This document shows, piece by piece, positions 41,501 to 44,498 of a stretch of DNA of 64,000 bases (its first letter is position 1; each line of letters opens with the position of its first letter). Where the stretch lies: NCBI GenBank assembly GCA_961205875.1, contig OY540818.1:19876761-19940760 (forward strand), given 5' to 3'. Made by a program: the position numbers and the translations under genes. The stretch comes from Sialis fuliginosa. Its lineage: Eukaryota; Arthropoda; Insecta; Megaloptera; Sialidae. Below the pieces are notes generated by a model. That model saw nothing but the letters and a program-made list of their open reading frames with translations, made no database searches and was not told where the DNA came from.

Positions 41501-42924
41501 AGGTTTCCGTGCCCGTAATAAACAACTCTTTATGTGAGTACATGTACCGCAGTGCGGGATACATCGAACATATACCAGAGATCTTCATCTGCGCCGGCTG
41601 GAGGCGCGGAGGTTACGACTCGTGCGAAGGTACGTTATATGAAGCCGCGTAAAACGAAATCATATAAAATTAAATTAATACAATTGCGAGAACTTTGTGA
41701 ACGTCCTTTGTACACAAAGGATATTAGCAGTGGCGAGGCGTGAAATTTTTAATAAGGGAAGTATATTTTGTCAATCCTCCCCCTCCTATTAACATTTAAA
41801 CAGCTTTAGTTCAAGCTTTTACTTTTTTAAATAAAATCTTATATATTTATATAGTAACTAAATGATTCTACGTCTTATTTTCTTGTATTTTAGTCGATAT
41901 TTGTATGACGAGTTGAAGTTCACTGTAGGAAATTTCACTAAAAAATTTAGAATTTTTGATTTCGTTAAAAGTATGTTTATTGTATAGAAAATGACGTGAA
42001 AAGTTGTTTGTTTCAAACCGCAGGTCTGTATCTCAAAACGTTCTCGAGATATAGCCTCTCAAAGTTTTAGTTTTTTCAAATTTTTGGAGAAAAATGCCCA
42101 TAACTTTTGAACGCGTGGTCGGAATTGATTTTAGTTGACGGATTTGGAATCAGCGTGTCAAAATCTATATAATGACATGTATAATACCTTAAAACTCGGA
42201 AAAAAAAATTTCGCGAAAAATTGAAAAAATTCAAAGGGGTATACCTTAAAAAAATGTCGATTTTTGACGAAATTTTTTTTGTCGAATTTTAAAGTATTAT
42301 ATATGTCATTATATAGATTTTGACACGCTGATTCCAAATCCGTCAACTAAAATCAATTCCGACCACGTGTTCAAAAGTTATGGCCATTTTTCTCCAAAAT
42401 TTTGAAAAAACTGAAACTTTGAGAGGCTATATCTCGAGAACGGTTTGAGATACAGACCTGCGGTTTGAAACAAACAACTTTTCACGCATTTTTCTATACA
42501 ATAAACATACATTTAACGAAATCAAAAATTCGAAATTTTTTAGTGAAATTTCTTTCAACTCGTCATACAAATATCGACTAAAATACAAAAAAATAAGATG
42601 TAGAGGTATTATAGTTTTATAATTGAGCCTGTAAATTAATATTAATTGTAACTGCTTCCCTTTCTTCCATGGACGCTTCACCACTGGATATTATAACCCA
42701 AGAAAAATATTATGATTTCATATTCAATGTAATACATATATAACACATGCAATCGTTTTACAGGGGACAGCGGAGGACCTATGGTGATCCCACGACCGGA
42801 TAAAAGGTTTATCCTAGCTGGGGTGATATCGTGGGGTATCGGGTGCGCAGAACCCAACCAGCCTGGAGTCTACACAAGGATCAGCGAGTTCAGACATTGG
42901 ATCAATCAGATACTGCAGTTCTAG
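2388..42924 (+). CDS. Stubble/filzig-like (CG8170-type) clip-like-domain serine protease, 10 coding exons, 931 aa
   Basis: Joined exons: 2388-2520, 16348-16604, 17608-18823, 24394-24636, 27590-27772, 35009-35186, 37478-37630, 38987-39102, 41474-41629, 42764-42924. All introns are GT-AG, phases agree at every junction, and the total of 2796 nt is 931 codons plus stop. Layout: hydrophobic segment at residues ~13-31; six-Cys knot C63, C74, C80, C91, C100, C101; Thr/Pro/Ser-rich stalk ~131-677; activation site R688/IVGG; protease domain 689-931. Catalytic residues are H733 (TAAHC), D783 (EYDLALL) and S881 (GDSGGP). D875 sits at the S1 pocket base, which predicts cleavage after Arg or Lys. C679 probably pairs with C803, keeping the stalk attached after activation. 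Relatives (Stubble, filzig, human matriptase) act at epithelial surfaces and cuticle or matrix. Assignment to the CG8170 type is from memory of that sequence; paralogue identity is less sure than family. Confidence 0.93.
2555..2612. repeat. Short AT tandem repeat
   Basis: About three copies of a 25-bp unit built from TTAATAAATTATTTATTTAT, just after the exon 1 donor region. Confidence 0.75.
2612..2757. repeat. hAT-like element, right part (family I)
   Basis: Repeated AAATTCCCTGACTTTCC phrases ending in AAGTGGACACCCTG. The same phrases and end occur at 56174-56463, where a left end is also present. Confidence 0.65.
2804..3091. repeat. hAT-like MITE (family H)
   Basis: Ends are CAGGGATGATAGTCC and GCTAGCATCCCTG (inverted), with AAAAAGAGGA phrases in both arms. 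TAGATA directly abuts both ends, a possible short target duplication. Confidence 0.65.
3522..3858 (-). mobile_element. MITE family C, copy C1
   Basis: Terminal inverted repeats ATGTCCGGTATCATAAAGG and its near complement, ending ATACCGGACAT. The interior is about 95% like C2 in the opposite orientation. It contains a 69-codon frame shared with C2 that is probably not a gene. It sits 14 bp before a family A copy. Confidence 0.85.
3873..4342 (-). mobile_element. MITE family A, copy A1
   Basis: Begins TA-AGGTACTGGCACCAGT and carries the long conserved core (CCACCATTTTGACACCTATT) but lacks the far terminus, stopping at CAGTACATTTAG. Family A strand is given as '+' when the TTAACTGTCTTACAGCGTG phrase reads on the + strand. 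Confidence 0.85.
4343..4920. other. Intron 1 spacer
   Basis: AT-rich. A short ACACAC-type tract lies near 4595-4612. No gene or clear element was seen. Confidence 0.4.
4925..5087 (-). repeat. MITE family A, copy A2 (partial)
   Basis: Core plus right-end segment ending AAGACTGGTGCCAGTA; the left half is missing. Confidence 0.8.
5893..6228 (+). mobile_element. MITE family C, copy C2
   Basis: Ends ATGTCCGGTATTATAAAGG and ATACCGGACAT, 336 bp, nearly the same length and sequence as C1. Confidence 0.87.
6469..8666. mobile_element. Foldback / Mutator-like element with 9-bp target duplication
   Basis: The element proper is 6478-8657 (2180 bp), flanked by a perfect 9-bp duplication CCAGATTTC (6469-6477 and 8658-8666). 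The termini are ATGTGTGTGAAGTTAGCCC and its exact inverse, followed by ~240-bp inverted arms made of repeated modules (TGTGCTAGATTGTGCT and CCAGCACTTTTG-AAAAATC). The right arm carries one extra module. The interior has a 184-bp satellite array and a poly-T/A region but no transposase frame. Long modular inverted arms plus a 9-bp duplication fit foldback/MULE-type non-autonomous elements. Confidence 0.88.
6711..7559. repeat. 184-bp tandem satellite, about 4.6 units
   Basis: Unit starts (CAGCTTGGCGCGATC) fall at 6715, 6898, 7082, 7266 and 7450, a 183-184 bp spacing. The units are nearly identical, differing in T-run length and a few bases. Each carries AGCATCACGCACTTAAAG and CTTCGCGTGCTCCTTCCC. 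Confidence 0.95.
8870..9118 (-). repeat. MITE family A, copy A3 (partial)
   Basis: Conserved core plus right-end segment ending CCAAGACTGGTGCCA; the left end is missing. Confidence 0.85.
9119..11477. other. Intron 1 spacer with low-complexity tracts
   Basis: Contains an 18-C run (9163-9180), an (ACAT)n microsatellite (about 9323-9349), a second C run near 9834, and RTE-like 3'-tail wording near 9650 (ACTGAACCGATCTGGATGAAA). A 132-codon minus-strand frame over the microsatellite is not credible as a gene. Otherwise AT-rich with nothing recognised. Confidence 0.45.
11478..11804 (+). repeat. MITE family A, copy A4 (partial)
   Basis: Runs from GTACTGAATTAGAAATATG through the core to CTATATTTGCGGAC; both termini are absent. 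Confidence 0.85.
11934..13014. mobile_element. Long-palindrome hAT-like element, copy E1
   Basis: Ends CAGTGGCGAAGCGTCC and CGCCTCGCCACTG. Target duplication GTTTCAG(G/C): 7 bases exact, the eighth differing. The interior is a giant palindrome with arms over 300 bp (about 12150-12480 and 12545-12862), so an RNA copy would fold into a near-perfect hairpin. Mirror-image 62-codon frames on the two strands reflect the palindrome. No transposase. Confidence 0.87.
13015..14118. other. Intron 1 spacer
   Basis: Mostly AT-rich. A stretch at 13880-14000 is less biased and apparently single-copy here, and 13680-13730 resembles the 47.1-kb tandem-repeat unit (AAAATGGCGATGCTGTCATAA). Confidence 0.35.
14119..14435 (+). 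repeat. MITE family A, copy A5 (partial)
   Basis: From AATGTACTGAATTAGAAATA through the core to CCATTACTGGAGAAAAAA; no intact termini. Confidence 0.85.
14560..14835. promoter_or_regulatory. GC/CpG-richer unique island in intron 1
   Basis: About 275 bp of balanced composition in otherwise AT-rich DNA, with CGCGAG, CCGCCGCC, CGGCCGGC and a CRE-like TGACGTAA. No repeat family here explains it, and there is no coding frame with splice sites. It could be an intronic enhancer, alternative promoter or non-coding exon. Confidence 0.3.
15692..15808. repeat. Inverted repeat with ~40-bp arms
   Basis: The arm containing CGCACATTACAATGGACATC is inverted about 60 bp later. Wording upstream (ATCTTGGCTTCTG...AGCCGCGTCG) is shared with 24220-24300, so this is a dispersed element. 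Confidence 0.75.
15817..15935 (-). repeat. MITE family A, copy A6 (end fragment)
   Basis: GGCACCAGTTATGGCCGCTAT and the adjacent TTACTAATAAAACAAGTAAC segment only. Confidence 0.75.
15941..16335. repeat. Tandem repeat, four units, abutting the exon 2 acceptor
   Basis: Unit starts C(G/A)TCACGCTATC at 15941, 16044, 16194 and 16286, each followed by CCCAAAACAGCTGAG. The longer unit includes ACTGGACCGATTTTGGTGAA, the type of wording found at the 3' ends of insect RTE-related repeats. The last unit ends within ~12 bp of the exon 2 acceptor tract. Confidence 0.85.
16348..16604 (+). CDS. Protease exon 2: six-cysteine disulfide-knot (clip-like) domain
   Basis: Encodes residues 45-130. Cysteine spacing is C-x10-C-x5-C-x10-C-x8-CC (C63 to C101), with the segments GTCMFAIDC and GTHLGTC before FYFGSCC. 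This is the disulfide-knotted domain found N-terminal of the stalk in Stubble and filzig-type proteases, thought to mediate protein contacts. The acceptor is TTTTCCCCAG and the donor GAT/GTGAGT, phase 0. Two overlapping reading frames are also open over parts of the exon, but only this one splices and carries the conserved cysteines. Confidence 0.92.
16822..16914 (+). tRNA. tRNA-Tyr (anticodon GUA) with a 20-nt intron
   Basis: The 7-bp acceptor stem CCTTCGA/TCGAAGG is intact, with discriminator A at 16914. The A box (TAGCTCAGTTGG, 16829-16840) and B box (GGTTCAAATCC, 16893-16903) are intact. The anticodon GTA is at 16855-16857. An intron of about 20 nt (16859-16878) follows the base 3' of the anticodon, the usual place in eukaryotic tRNA-Tyr. 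A TTTT run at 16920-16923 can end Pol III transcription. CCA is not encoded, as expected for a nuclear gene. It lies on the same strand inside intron 2 of the protease gene and looks functional. Confidence 0.96.
16859..16878 (+). other. tRNA-Tyr intron
   Basis: Interrupts the anticodon loop one base 3' of GTA; removing it restores a 7-nt loop (CTGTAGA) closed by TGGA/TCCA. The exact ends come from the canonical 37/38 position. Confidence 0.85.
16930..17205. repeat. Short direct repeats, likely hAT-like fragment
   Basis: GCGGCAAATTTGAGGTA and its near copies recur about every 85 bp, followed by an end-like TACGCCACTG. The left end is not found. Confidence 0.45.
17608..18823 (+). CDS. Protease exon 3: Thr/Pro-rich mucin-like stalk
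   Basis: This 1216-nt exon encodes residues 131-535 plus one base. The protein is dominated by Thr, Pro, Lys, Arg and Ser with loose repeats such as TTRRPTTT, RPTTTKRP, TQKP and KPTTTT. There is no cysteine or globular motif. It should be an extended, heavily O-glycosylated stalk holding the protease away from the knot domain; several Asn-X-Ser/Thr sites (NYT, NAT, NIT, NVT) are present. Long stalks of this kind are typical of filzig and Stubble relatives. The acceptor is CATACAG and the donor TCAG/GTCAGT, phase 1. A 163-codon antisense frame is a composition artefact. Confidence 0.9.
18824..19011. other. Start of intron 3
   Basis: Donor GTCAGT followed by AT-rich DNA; nothing recognised. 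Confidence 0.4.
19012..19173 (-). repeat. hAT-like MITE family G (truncated)
   Basis: Inverse of 44307-44498: contains GATCGCGCCAAGCTGAGATAT and ends in CTAAGGCCGGCACTG. One terminus is missing. Confidence 0.75.
19710..19967. mobile_element. MITE family C, copy C3
   Basis: Ends ATGTCCGGAATTATAAAGG and ATACCGGACAT, flanked by TA on both sides. A shorter, more palindromic variant with ~80-bp arms. Confidence 0.85.
20361..20741 (+). repeat. MITE family A, copy A7
   Basis: Starts within the left end (CACCAATCTTGG), carries the full core and ends at ATGAGTTCATGAGAATTAC; the outer right end is lost. Confidence 0.83.
20789..21177 (+). mobile_element. MITE family B, copy B2 (complete)
   Basis: Ends CAATCGCCTGCA and TGCAGGCGACTG, TA on both sides, 389 bp. 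The interior has TGGCACCCTAAAGGCTAGAA and GGGAGGAGCCTACTAAG. No coding capacity. Confidence 0.88.
21632..21892 (+). repeat. MITE family C, copy C4 (degenerate)
   Basis: Recognisable AGAATTTAGAGCAGTGACAC and terminal TTATAATACCGGATAT; the left terminus has decayed. Confidence 0.7.
22030..22370. repeat. GC-richer dispersed repeat fragment
   Basis: Includes a 74-codon + frame (22087-22311) with no known motif. The segment 22262-22350 (AAACAGCAACATCGTGTC and flanks) recurs inverted at 35625-35700, so it is repeat-derived rather than an exon. Confidence 0.5.
22511..22893. mobile_element. Palindromic MITE family J, copy J1
   Basis: Inverted arms of about 120 bp beginning GTGTATTCCAAGTTGATTAA, with TGATTGGTGCATTTTGAAAT at the inner end. 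Very close to 62332-62702. Confidence 0.87.
22894..24393. other. Intron 3 remainder
   Basis: AT-rich. Two short degraded blocks shared with other places: 23640-23900 (TTTTAGTATATATTTTGTTACGTTAG and neighbours, also at 34440-34520) and 24222-24300 (also at 15651). No gene. Confidence 0.45.
24394..24636 (+). CDS. Protease exon 4: stalk continuation
   Basis: Encodes residues 536-616 plus one base, rich in Ser, Thr, Pro and Gly with a few hydrophobic patches (SWVLLPN, RPIVLFPG). The acceptor is TATTTCCCAG. The donor is ACAG/GTTTGA, a weak match to GTRAGT, and it lies exactly where a ~200-bp tandem duplication begins, so the same ACAGGTTTGAAA string recurs at 24831 and 25031. Both neighbouring junctions are phase 1, so skipping this exon would keep the frame. 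Confidence 0.88.
24633..25037. repeat. ~199-bp tandem duplication at the exon 4 donor
   Basis: ACAGGTTTGAAA occurs at 24633, 24831 and 25031, with two near-identical ~198-200 bp units between (TGAGAAGTTTTTTAAATC, then ATAGACATAGAGAA, then AAAGAGATAGAAACAGG). The last ~75 bp of the unit is a dispersed repeat also at 36133-36206 and, inverted, near 25258 and 60470. Confidence 0.93.
25329..25785 (+). mobile_element. MITE family A, copy A8 (full length)
   Basis: AGGTACTGACACCAGTC to CTGGTTCCAGTACCT, followed by TA; 457 bp with both ends, lacking part of the core. Confidence 0.87.
25786..26140. other. Intron 4 spacer
   Basis: AT-rich, nothing recognised. Confidence 0.4.
26141..26390 (+). repeat. 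MITE family A, copy A9 (right half)
   Basis: From TCTTTCTTTTATATCTTTGG to an intact right end AACTGGTGCCAGTACCT followed by TA. Confidence 0.85.
26391..27589. other. Intron 4 remainder
   Basis: AT-rich; short minus-strand frames only. Ends with the CGTTTACAG acceptor. Confidence 0.4.
27590..27772 (+). CDS. Protease exon 5: end of stalk, acidic
   Basis: Encodes residues 617-677 plus one base: Ser/Thr/Pro-rich, then more acidic (VDLIDEFSAQDVVNMSDY) just before the catalytic region. The acceptor is CGTTTACAG and the donor CAAG/GTAAAA. It is phase 1 on both sides, like exon 4, so exons 4 and 5 could each be skipped in frame to shorten the stalk; no transcript evidence is available here. Confidence 0.88.
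27773..28732. other. Intron 5, first part
   Basis: AT-rich, nothing recognised beyond the donor. Confidence 0.4.
28733..29009 (+). mobile_element. MITE family A, copy A10 (left half)
   Basis: Intact left end TA-AGGTGCTAGCACCAGTC and core. It breaks at CAAATTTGACGATTTTTTC, where a family B fragment is joined directly. Confidence 0.86.
29011..29103 (-). repeat. MITE family B, copy B3 (end fragment)
   Basis: TTGTCTTTAAATTTGGAATC through TTCTGCAGGCGACTG, followed by TA. Confidence 0.82.
29546..29861 (-). repeat. MITE family A, copy A11 (internally deleted)
   Basis: Starts in the subterminal segment (TTCTCATGAACTCATGTTAC) and ends in an intact AGACTGGTGCCAGTACCT plus TA; most of the core is missing. 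Confidence 0.83.
29862..30819. other. Intron 5 spacer
   Basis: AT-rich with a G run near 30221 and a T run near 30365. The 110-codon minus-strand frame (30324-30656) is low-complexity and not credible as a gene. Confidence 0.4.
30820..31228 (+). repeat. MITE family A, copy A12
   Basis: From TATATACATTTAACTGTC through the core and right subterminal region to ATAACTGGTGCC; the outer ends are missing. Confidence 0.85.
31229..32084. other. Intron 5 spacer with a moderately GC-richer patch
   Basis: 31320-31600 is less AT-biased and holds overlapping short frames on both strands; no domain or convincing splice pair was seen. A (CAAA)n run lies at 31604-31622. Around 31990-32080 there is wording inverted relative to 51170-51260 (GAGGACGGT, GGGGAGGGGTGACATCCC). 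Confidence 0.35.
32085..32440 (+). repeat. Dispersed repeat S, copy 1
   Basis: Shares ACGTTTGTTGTAAAATATTC, AAATTTAGATTTAGATTGAA and GAAGCACTGTGCATTTACTT with 60960-61355 in the same order. The family is not recognised. Confidence 0.75.
33057..33428 (+). repeat. MITE family A, copy A13
   Basis: Core and right internal segment (CTATATTTGCGGATTTTGG); termini absent. Confidence 0.85.
33868..34035 (+). repeat. Insect RTE/SINE-like dispersed repeat fragment
   Basis: CGTGACTTCGTCCGCGTGG, then TAGCCTATGTTCTTCCCCAG and CATCAAGATCGGTTCAGCAG in that order. This arrangement is familiar from repeats common in lepidopteran and other insect genomes (from memory). It has decayed and has no coding capacity. 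Confidence 0.65.
34549..34906 (+). repeat. MITE family A, copy A14
   Basis: Core plus a right end that keeps ACCT-TA but has lost the CTGGTGCCAGT part of the terminus. It ends about 100 bp before the exon 6 acceptor. Confidence 0.85.
35009..35186 (+). CDS. Protease exon 6: activation site and catalytic His
   Basis: Encodes residues 678-736 plus two bases. It begins VCGRRMFPRAR, then the zymogen cleavage point R688/I689-VGG, then the core GRWPWQISL, KCGAALL and TAAHC (H733). C679 is the pro-region cysteine expected to bond with C803. The acceptor is TGTTACAG. The chosen donor is GACAA/GTAAGT; the next GT (35191) would place an in-frame TAA in the exon. Confidence 0.95.
35203..36773. mobile_element. 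Long inverted-repeat element K1 in intron 6
   Basis: Ends TAGGGTCGAGTGGGGTAAA and TTTACCCCGCACGACCCTA, then inverted arms of several hundred bp (ATGATGATGTCAGTTTTTAT and AATGTGAAATTGTAA in both). TA lies at both edges. A foreign 75-bp block (36133-36206), also found in the exon 4 duplication, sits inside. It starts 16 bp after the exon 6 donor. No coding capacity. Confidence 0.85.
36774..37477. other. Intron 6 remainder
   Basis: AT-rich with a G run at 37172-37182; nothing recognised. Ends in the GGTTCCAG acceptor. Confidence 0.4.
37478..37630 (+). CDS. Protease exon 7: catalytic Asp
   Basis: Encodes the end of N737 through most of R788, with LLLRLGEHDL, RRVQIVASHPQFDPRTF and the catalytic motif EYDLALL (D783). 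The acceptor is GGTTCCAG. The donor TTAAG/GTACCA lies at the outer tip of a family A MITE that starts at 37629, so the last two exon bases (AG of the R788 codon) and the donor GT may be transposon-derived. Phase 2. Confidence 0.94.
37629..38096 (+). mobile_element. MITE family A, copy A15, at the exon 7 / intron 7 boundary
   Basis: Preceded by TA (37627-37628), it starts AGGTACCAGTCTTGGATATG: the family left end with about 6 bp (CTGGCA) missing inside the terminus. The core is complete, the right end keeps only ACCT (38093-38096), and TA follows. Exon 7 ends on the element's first two bases and the intron's GT is its third and fourth. Confidence 0.88.
38455..38828 (-). repeat. MITE family A, copy A16 plus a second degenerate fragment
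   Basis: An inverted copy relative to A15 in the same intron, from AAAGATATAAAAGAAAGAAT through the core to ~38700. A second, more diverged piece follows that repeats ATTATACTAATAATTAGT and TTTCTAATTCAGTACATTT. Confidence 0.83.
38987..39102 (+). CDS. Protease exon 8
   Basis: Completes R788 and runs to residue 826. It carries FYEPVTFQPNIIPVCVP, with C803 expected to bond the pro-region cysteine, and the VTGWGRL block typical of S1 proteases. The acceptor is CCCATAG and the donor GAAG/GTATAT, phase 1. Confidence 0.94.
39229..40988. repeat. ~221-bp tandem array, eight units, in intron 8
   Basis: CTCAACTGAGGTTG starts units at 39244, 39465, 39688, 39909, 40131, 40352, 40574 and 40795, a spacing of 221-223 bp. 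Each unit contains CAAGTGCGAGTAGAATT and CCTGAGGGTTCCGTATCG. Two subtypes alternate (see findings). Confidence 0.96.
40989..41473. other. Intron 8 remainder
   Basis: A slightly GC-richer unique patch (41010-41100), then RTE-tail-like wording near 41275 (ACTAAACCGATTTTGATGGG). Ends in the exon 9 acceptor. Confidence 0.4.
41474..41629 (+). CDS. Protease exon 9: S1-pocket segment
   Basis: Encodes residues 827-878 with LQEVSVPVINNSLC, then HIPEIFICAG and GGYDSCE. D875 is the specificity-pocket aspartate six residues before the catalytic serine. The acceptor is TATTTCAG and the donor GAAG/GTACGT, phase 1. Confidence 0.94.
41728..42686. mobile_element. Long-palindrome hAT-like element, copy E2, in intron 9
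   Basis: CAGTGGCGAGGCGTG to GACGCTTCACCACTG with duplication GATATTA(G/T). Same giant palindrome as E1. It ends 77 bp before exon 10. Confidence 0.88.
42764..42924 (+). CDS. Protease exon 10: catalytic Ser and C-terminus
   Basis: Opens with GDSGGP (S881) and continues through LAGVISWGIGCAEPNQPGVYTRI to the terminal helix RHWINQILQF and TAG at 42922-42924. The SWG and PGVYT blocks keep the glycines that leave a trypsin-type pocket open. The C-terminus falls where S1 domains normally end. Confidence 0.95.
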
Positions 42925-43011
42925 CATCGCATCTTACAGTTCCGGCTTTAGATATATGTATATATAACATACCTACCCAATGATAGACAGAATTCTAGAA
43001 ACAGAAAAATA

Positions 43012-43371
43012 ACGTACTGGCACCAGTTATGGCCGCTTACTGTTTTTGTGATTGACGCAATGATGGACACTTGCTAATGATAAGTACTACGACACAAAAG
43101 AATCGTCAAATTTGAAACAATGTAAAACAGTTGCTATGATAATATAATAATTAATAAATAAATTATACTAATAATTAATTTAAATGTCCACCATTTTGAC
43201 ACCTATTGGCCTCATGTGATCAAATCACGCTGTAAGACAGTTAAATGTATGTATATAGATTAATATTCAGAAATGGTTGTAATCAAATATCAACAAATAT
43301 TTCTAATTCAGTACATTTAATTAAAATAATAGCCATTACTGGGGTCATATCCAAGACTGGTACCAGTACCT
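43012..43371 (-). mobile_element. MITE family A, copy A17, directly after the protease stop
   Basis: Both ends present (ACGTACTGGCACCAGT and GACTGGTACCAGTACCT) with TA on both sides, 360 bp, 87 bp after the stop codon. Carries the candidate poly(A) signals. Confidence 0.88.
43153..43162 (+). promoter_or_regulatory. Candidate poly(A) signals of the protease mRNA (inside MITE A17)
   Basis: Two overlapping AATAAA hexamers about 230 bp after the stop codon, both in the internal part of a family A element. They are the first AATAAA hexamers I find after the stop. Another lies at 44243. Which is used cannot be told from sequence. Confidence 0.4.
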
Positions 43372-43748
43372 TAATTGTTTTTCAATAACTAATGCTAAAT
43401 AGAAGCCACGTATATTTAATATTGATAAAATTTTAAAATATATGCAGACAAAATAGCATAAAAATGTTCTCTGTAAATATGGTAGATAAATTTCCCACAT
43501 ATGTACCAAATCGGAGATTTCCGGGACTGGATTTAATGTGTAAATTAAAGAATTATTAAGTGGTTTCAATGTGATATATATAAACGTTAAAGTTATGTCC
43601 GAAATTTGTTTAAACTGACATATAAGATTAGATCGAAAAAAATCATTTTAAAGTATAAAATCTCTACTTTTCAATGTTTTCTACAGATTTTCATGTAAAA
43701 TATATATATTTTTAATATTATTCGATTTTTCCCAATCAAGCCTGTATC

Positions 43749-44114
43749 CTGTATAGCAGTGGTCCCCAACCCTATGCCTGCGAGCACTGTGGTGCCCGCC
43801 GACCGTTTTACCAAGAACCAATCATTTCCAAAATTAATTAAAAAATCAAATCTGAAATTATCACTACAGATCTGAAATTTTTTCCCGGGTTGTTACTTTT
43901 TCAAATTTGTGTATTATTAAAGTAAGTGGTACCAACCAAACCAACGTACGAAAACAACTTTTCAAAAATTTGAAAGGTTTCACAGTCGAATGAAAACTTT
44001 TGGTGAAATTGAAAATTTATGAAACTTTTGAAAAAATAAATGGTGCCCGCCGCCTGACCGGTATTCTAGACTGTGCTCTTATGTACAAAAAGGTTGTGGA
44101 CCACTGCTGTATAG
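43749..44114. mobile_element. hAT-like MITE F with perfect 8-bp target duplication
   Basis: The element 43757-44106 starts CAGTGGTCCCCAACC and ends GGTTGTGGACCACTG, flanked on both sides by CTGTATAG (43749-43756, 44107-44114). GGTGCCCGCCG appears in both subterminal regions. Non-autonomous; recent, since the duplication is intact. Confidence 0.92.
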
Positions 44115-44306
44115 TAAAGGTTAAAATATATCCAGAGCCGTCCCTGTATAAATATCTATATGTATTTCGCTTATACAACGAGACTGAAACATGAAAGGGT
44201 TTTTTAGTATCAGGAATATTATAAACACCAAGACAGAACAGAAATAAAACACCTCGAGCTATAGCTTTGTGTAGGTAGATACAGCTAACATTATTCTAGT
44301 TCAAGA

Positions 44307-44498
44307 CAGAGCCGGCCTTAGCGAGTCTCGTGCTCTGGGCGAGATTTATTTTTCAGCCCTCTCTCCCCCTAAAAAATGTTTTAAAATTGATAAATTAACA
44401 AATAAGTTCAATAGTTAATATCTCAGCTTGGCGCGATCCTACAGACTCCAACTTTGGCGGTCGCCCTGCCCTCCCCCCCCTCCTTAAAGCCGGCACTG
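44307..44498 (+). mobile_element. hAT-like MITE family G
   Basis: CAGAGCCGGCCTTAGCGAG to TTAAAGCCGGCACTG, 192 bp. GTTCAAGA precedes it; GTTCAATG then GTTCAAGA follow, so the target duplication is present but offset or imperfect. Its middle (GTTAATATCTCAGCTTGGCG) matches the 184-bp satellite unit at 6.7-7.5 kb. Confidence 0.82.
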
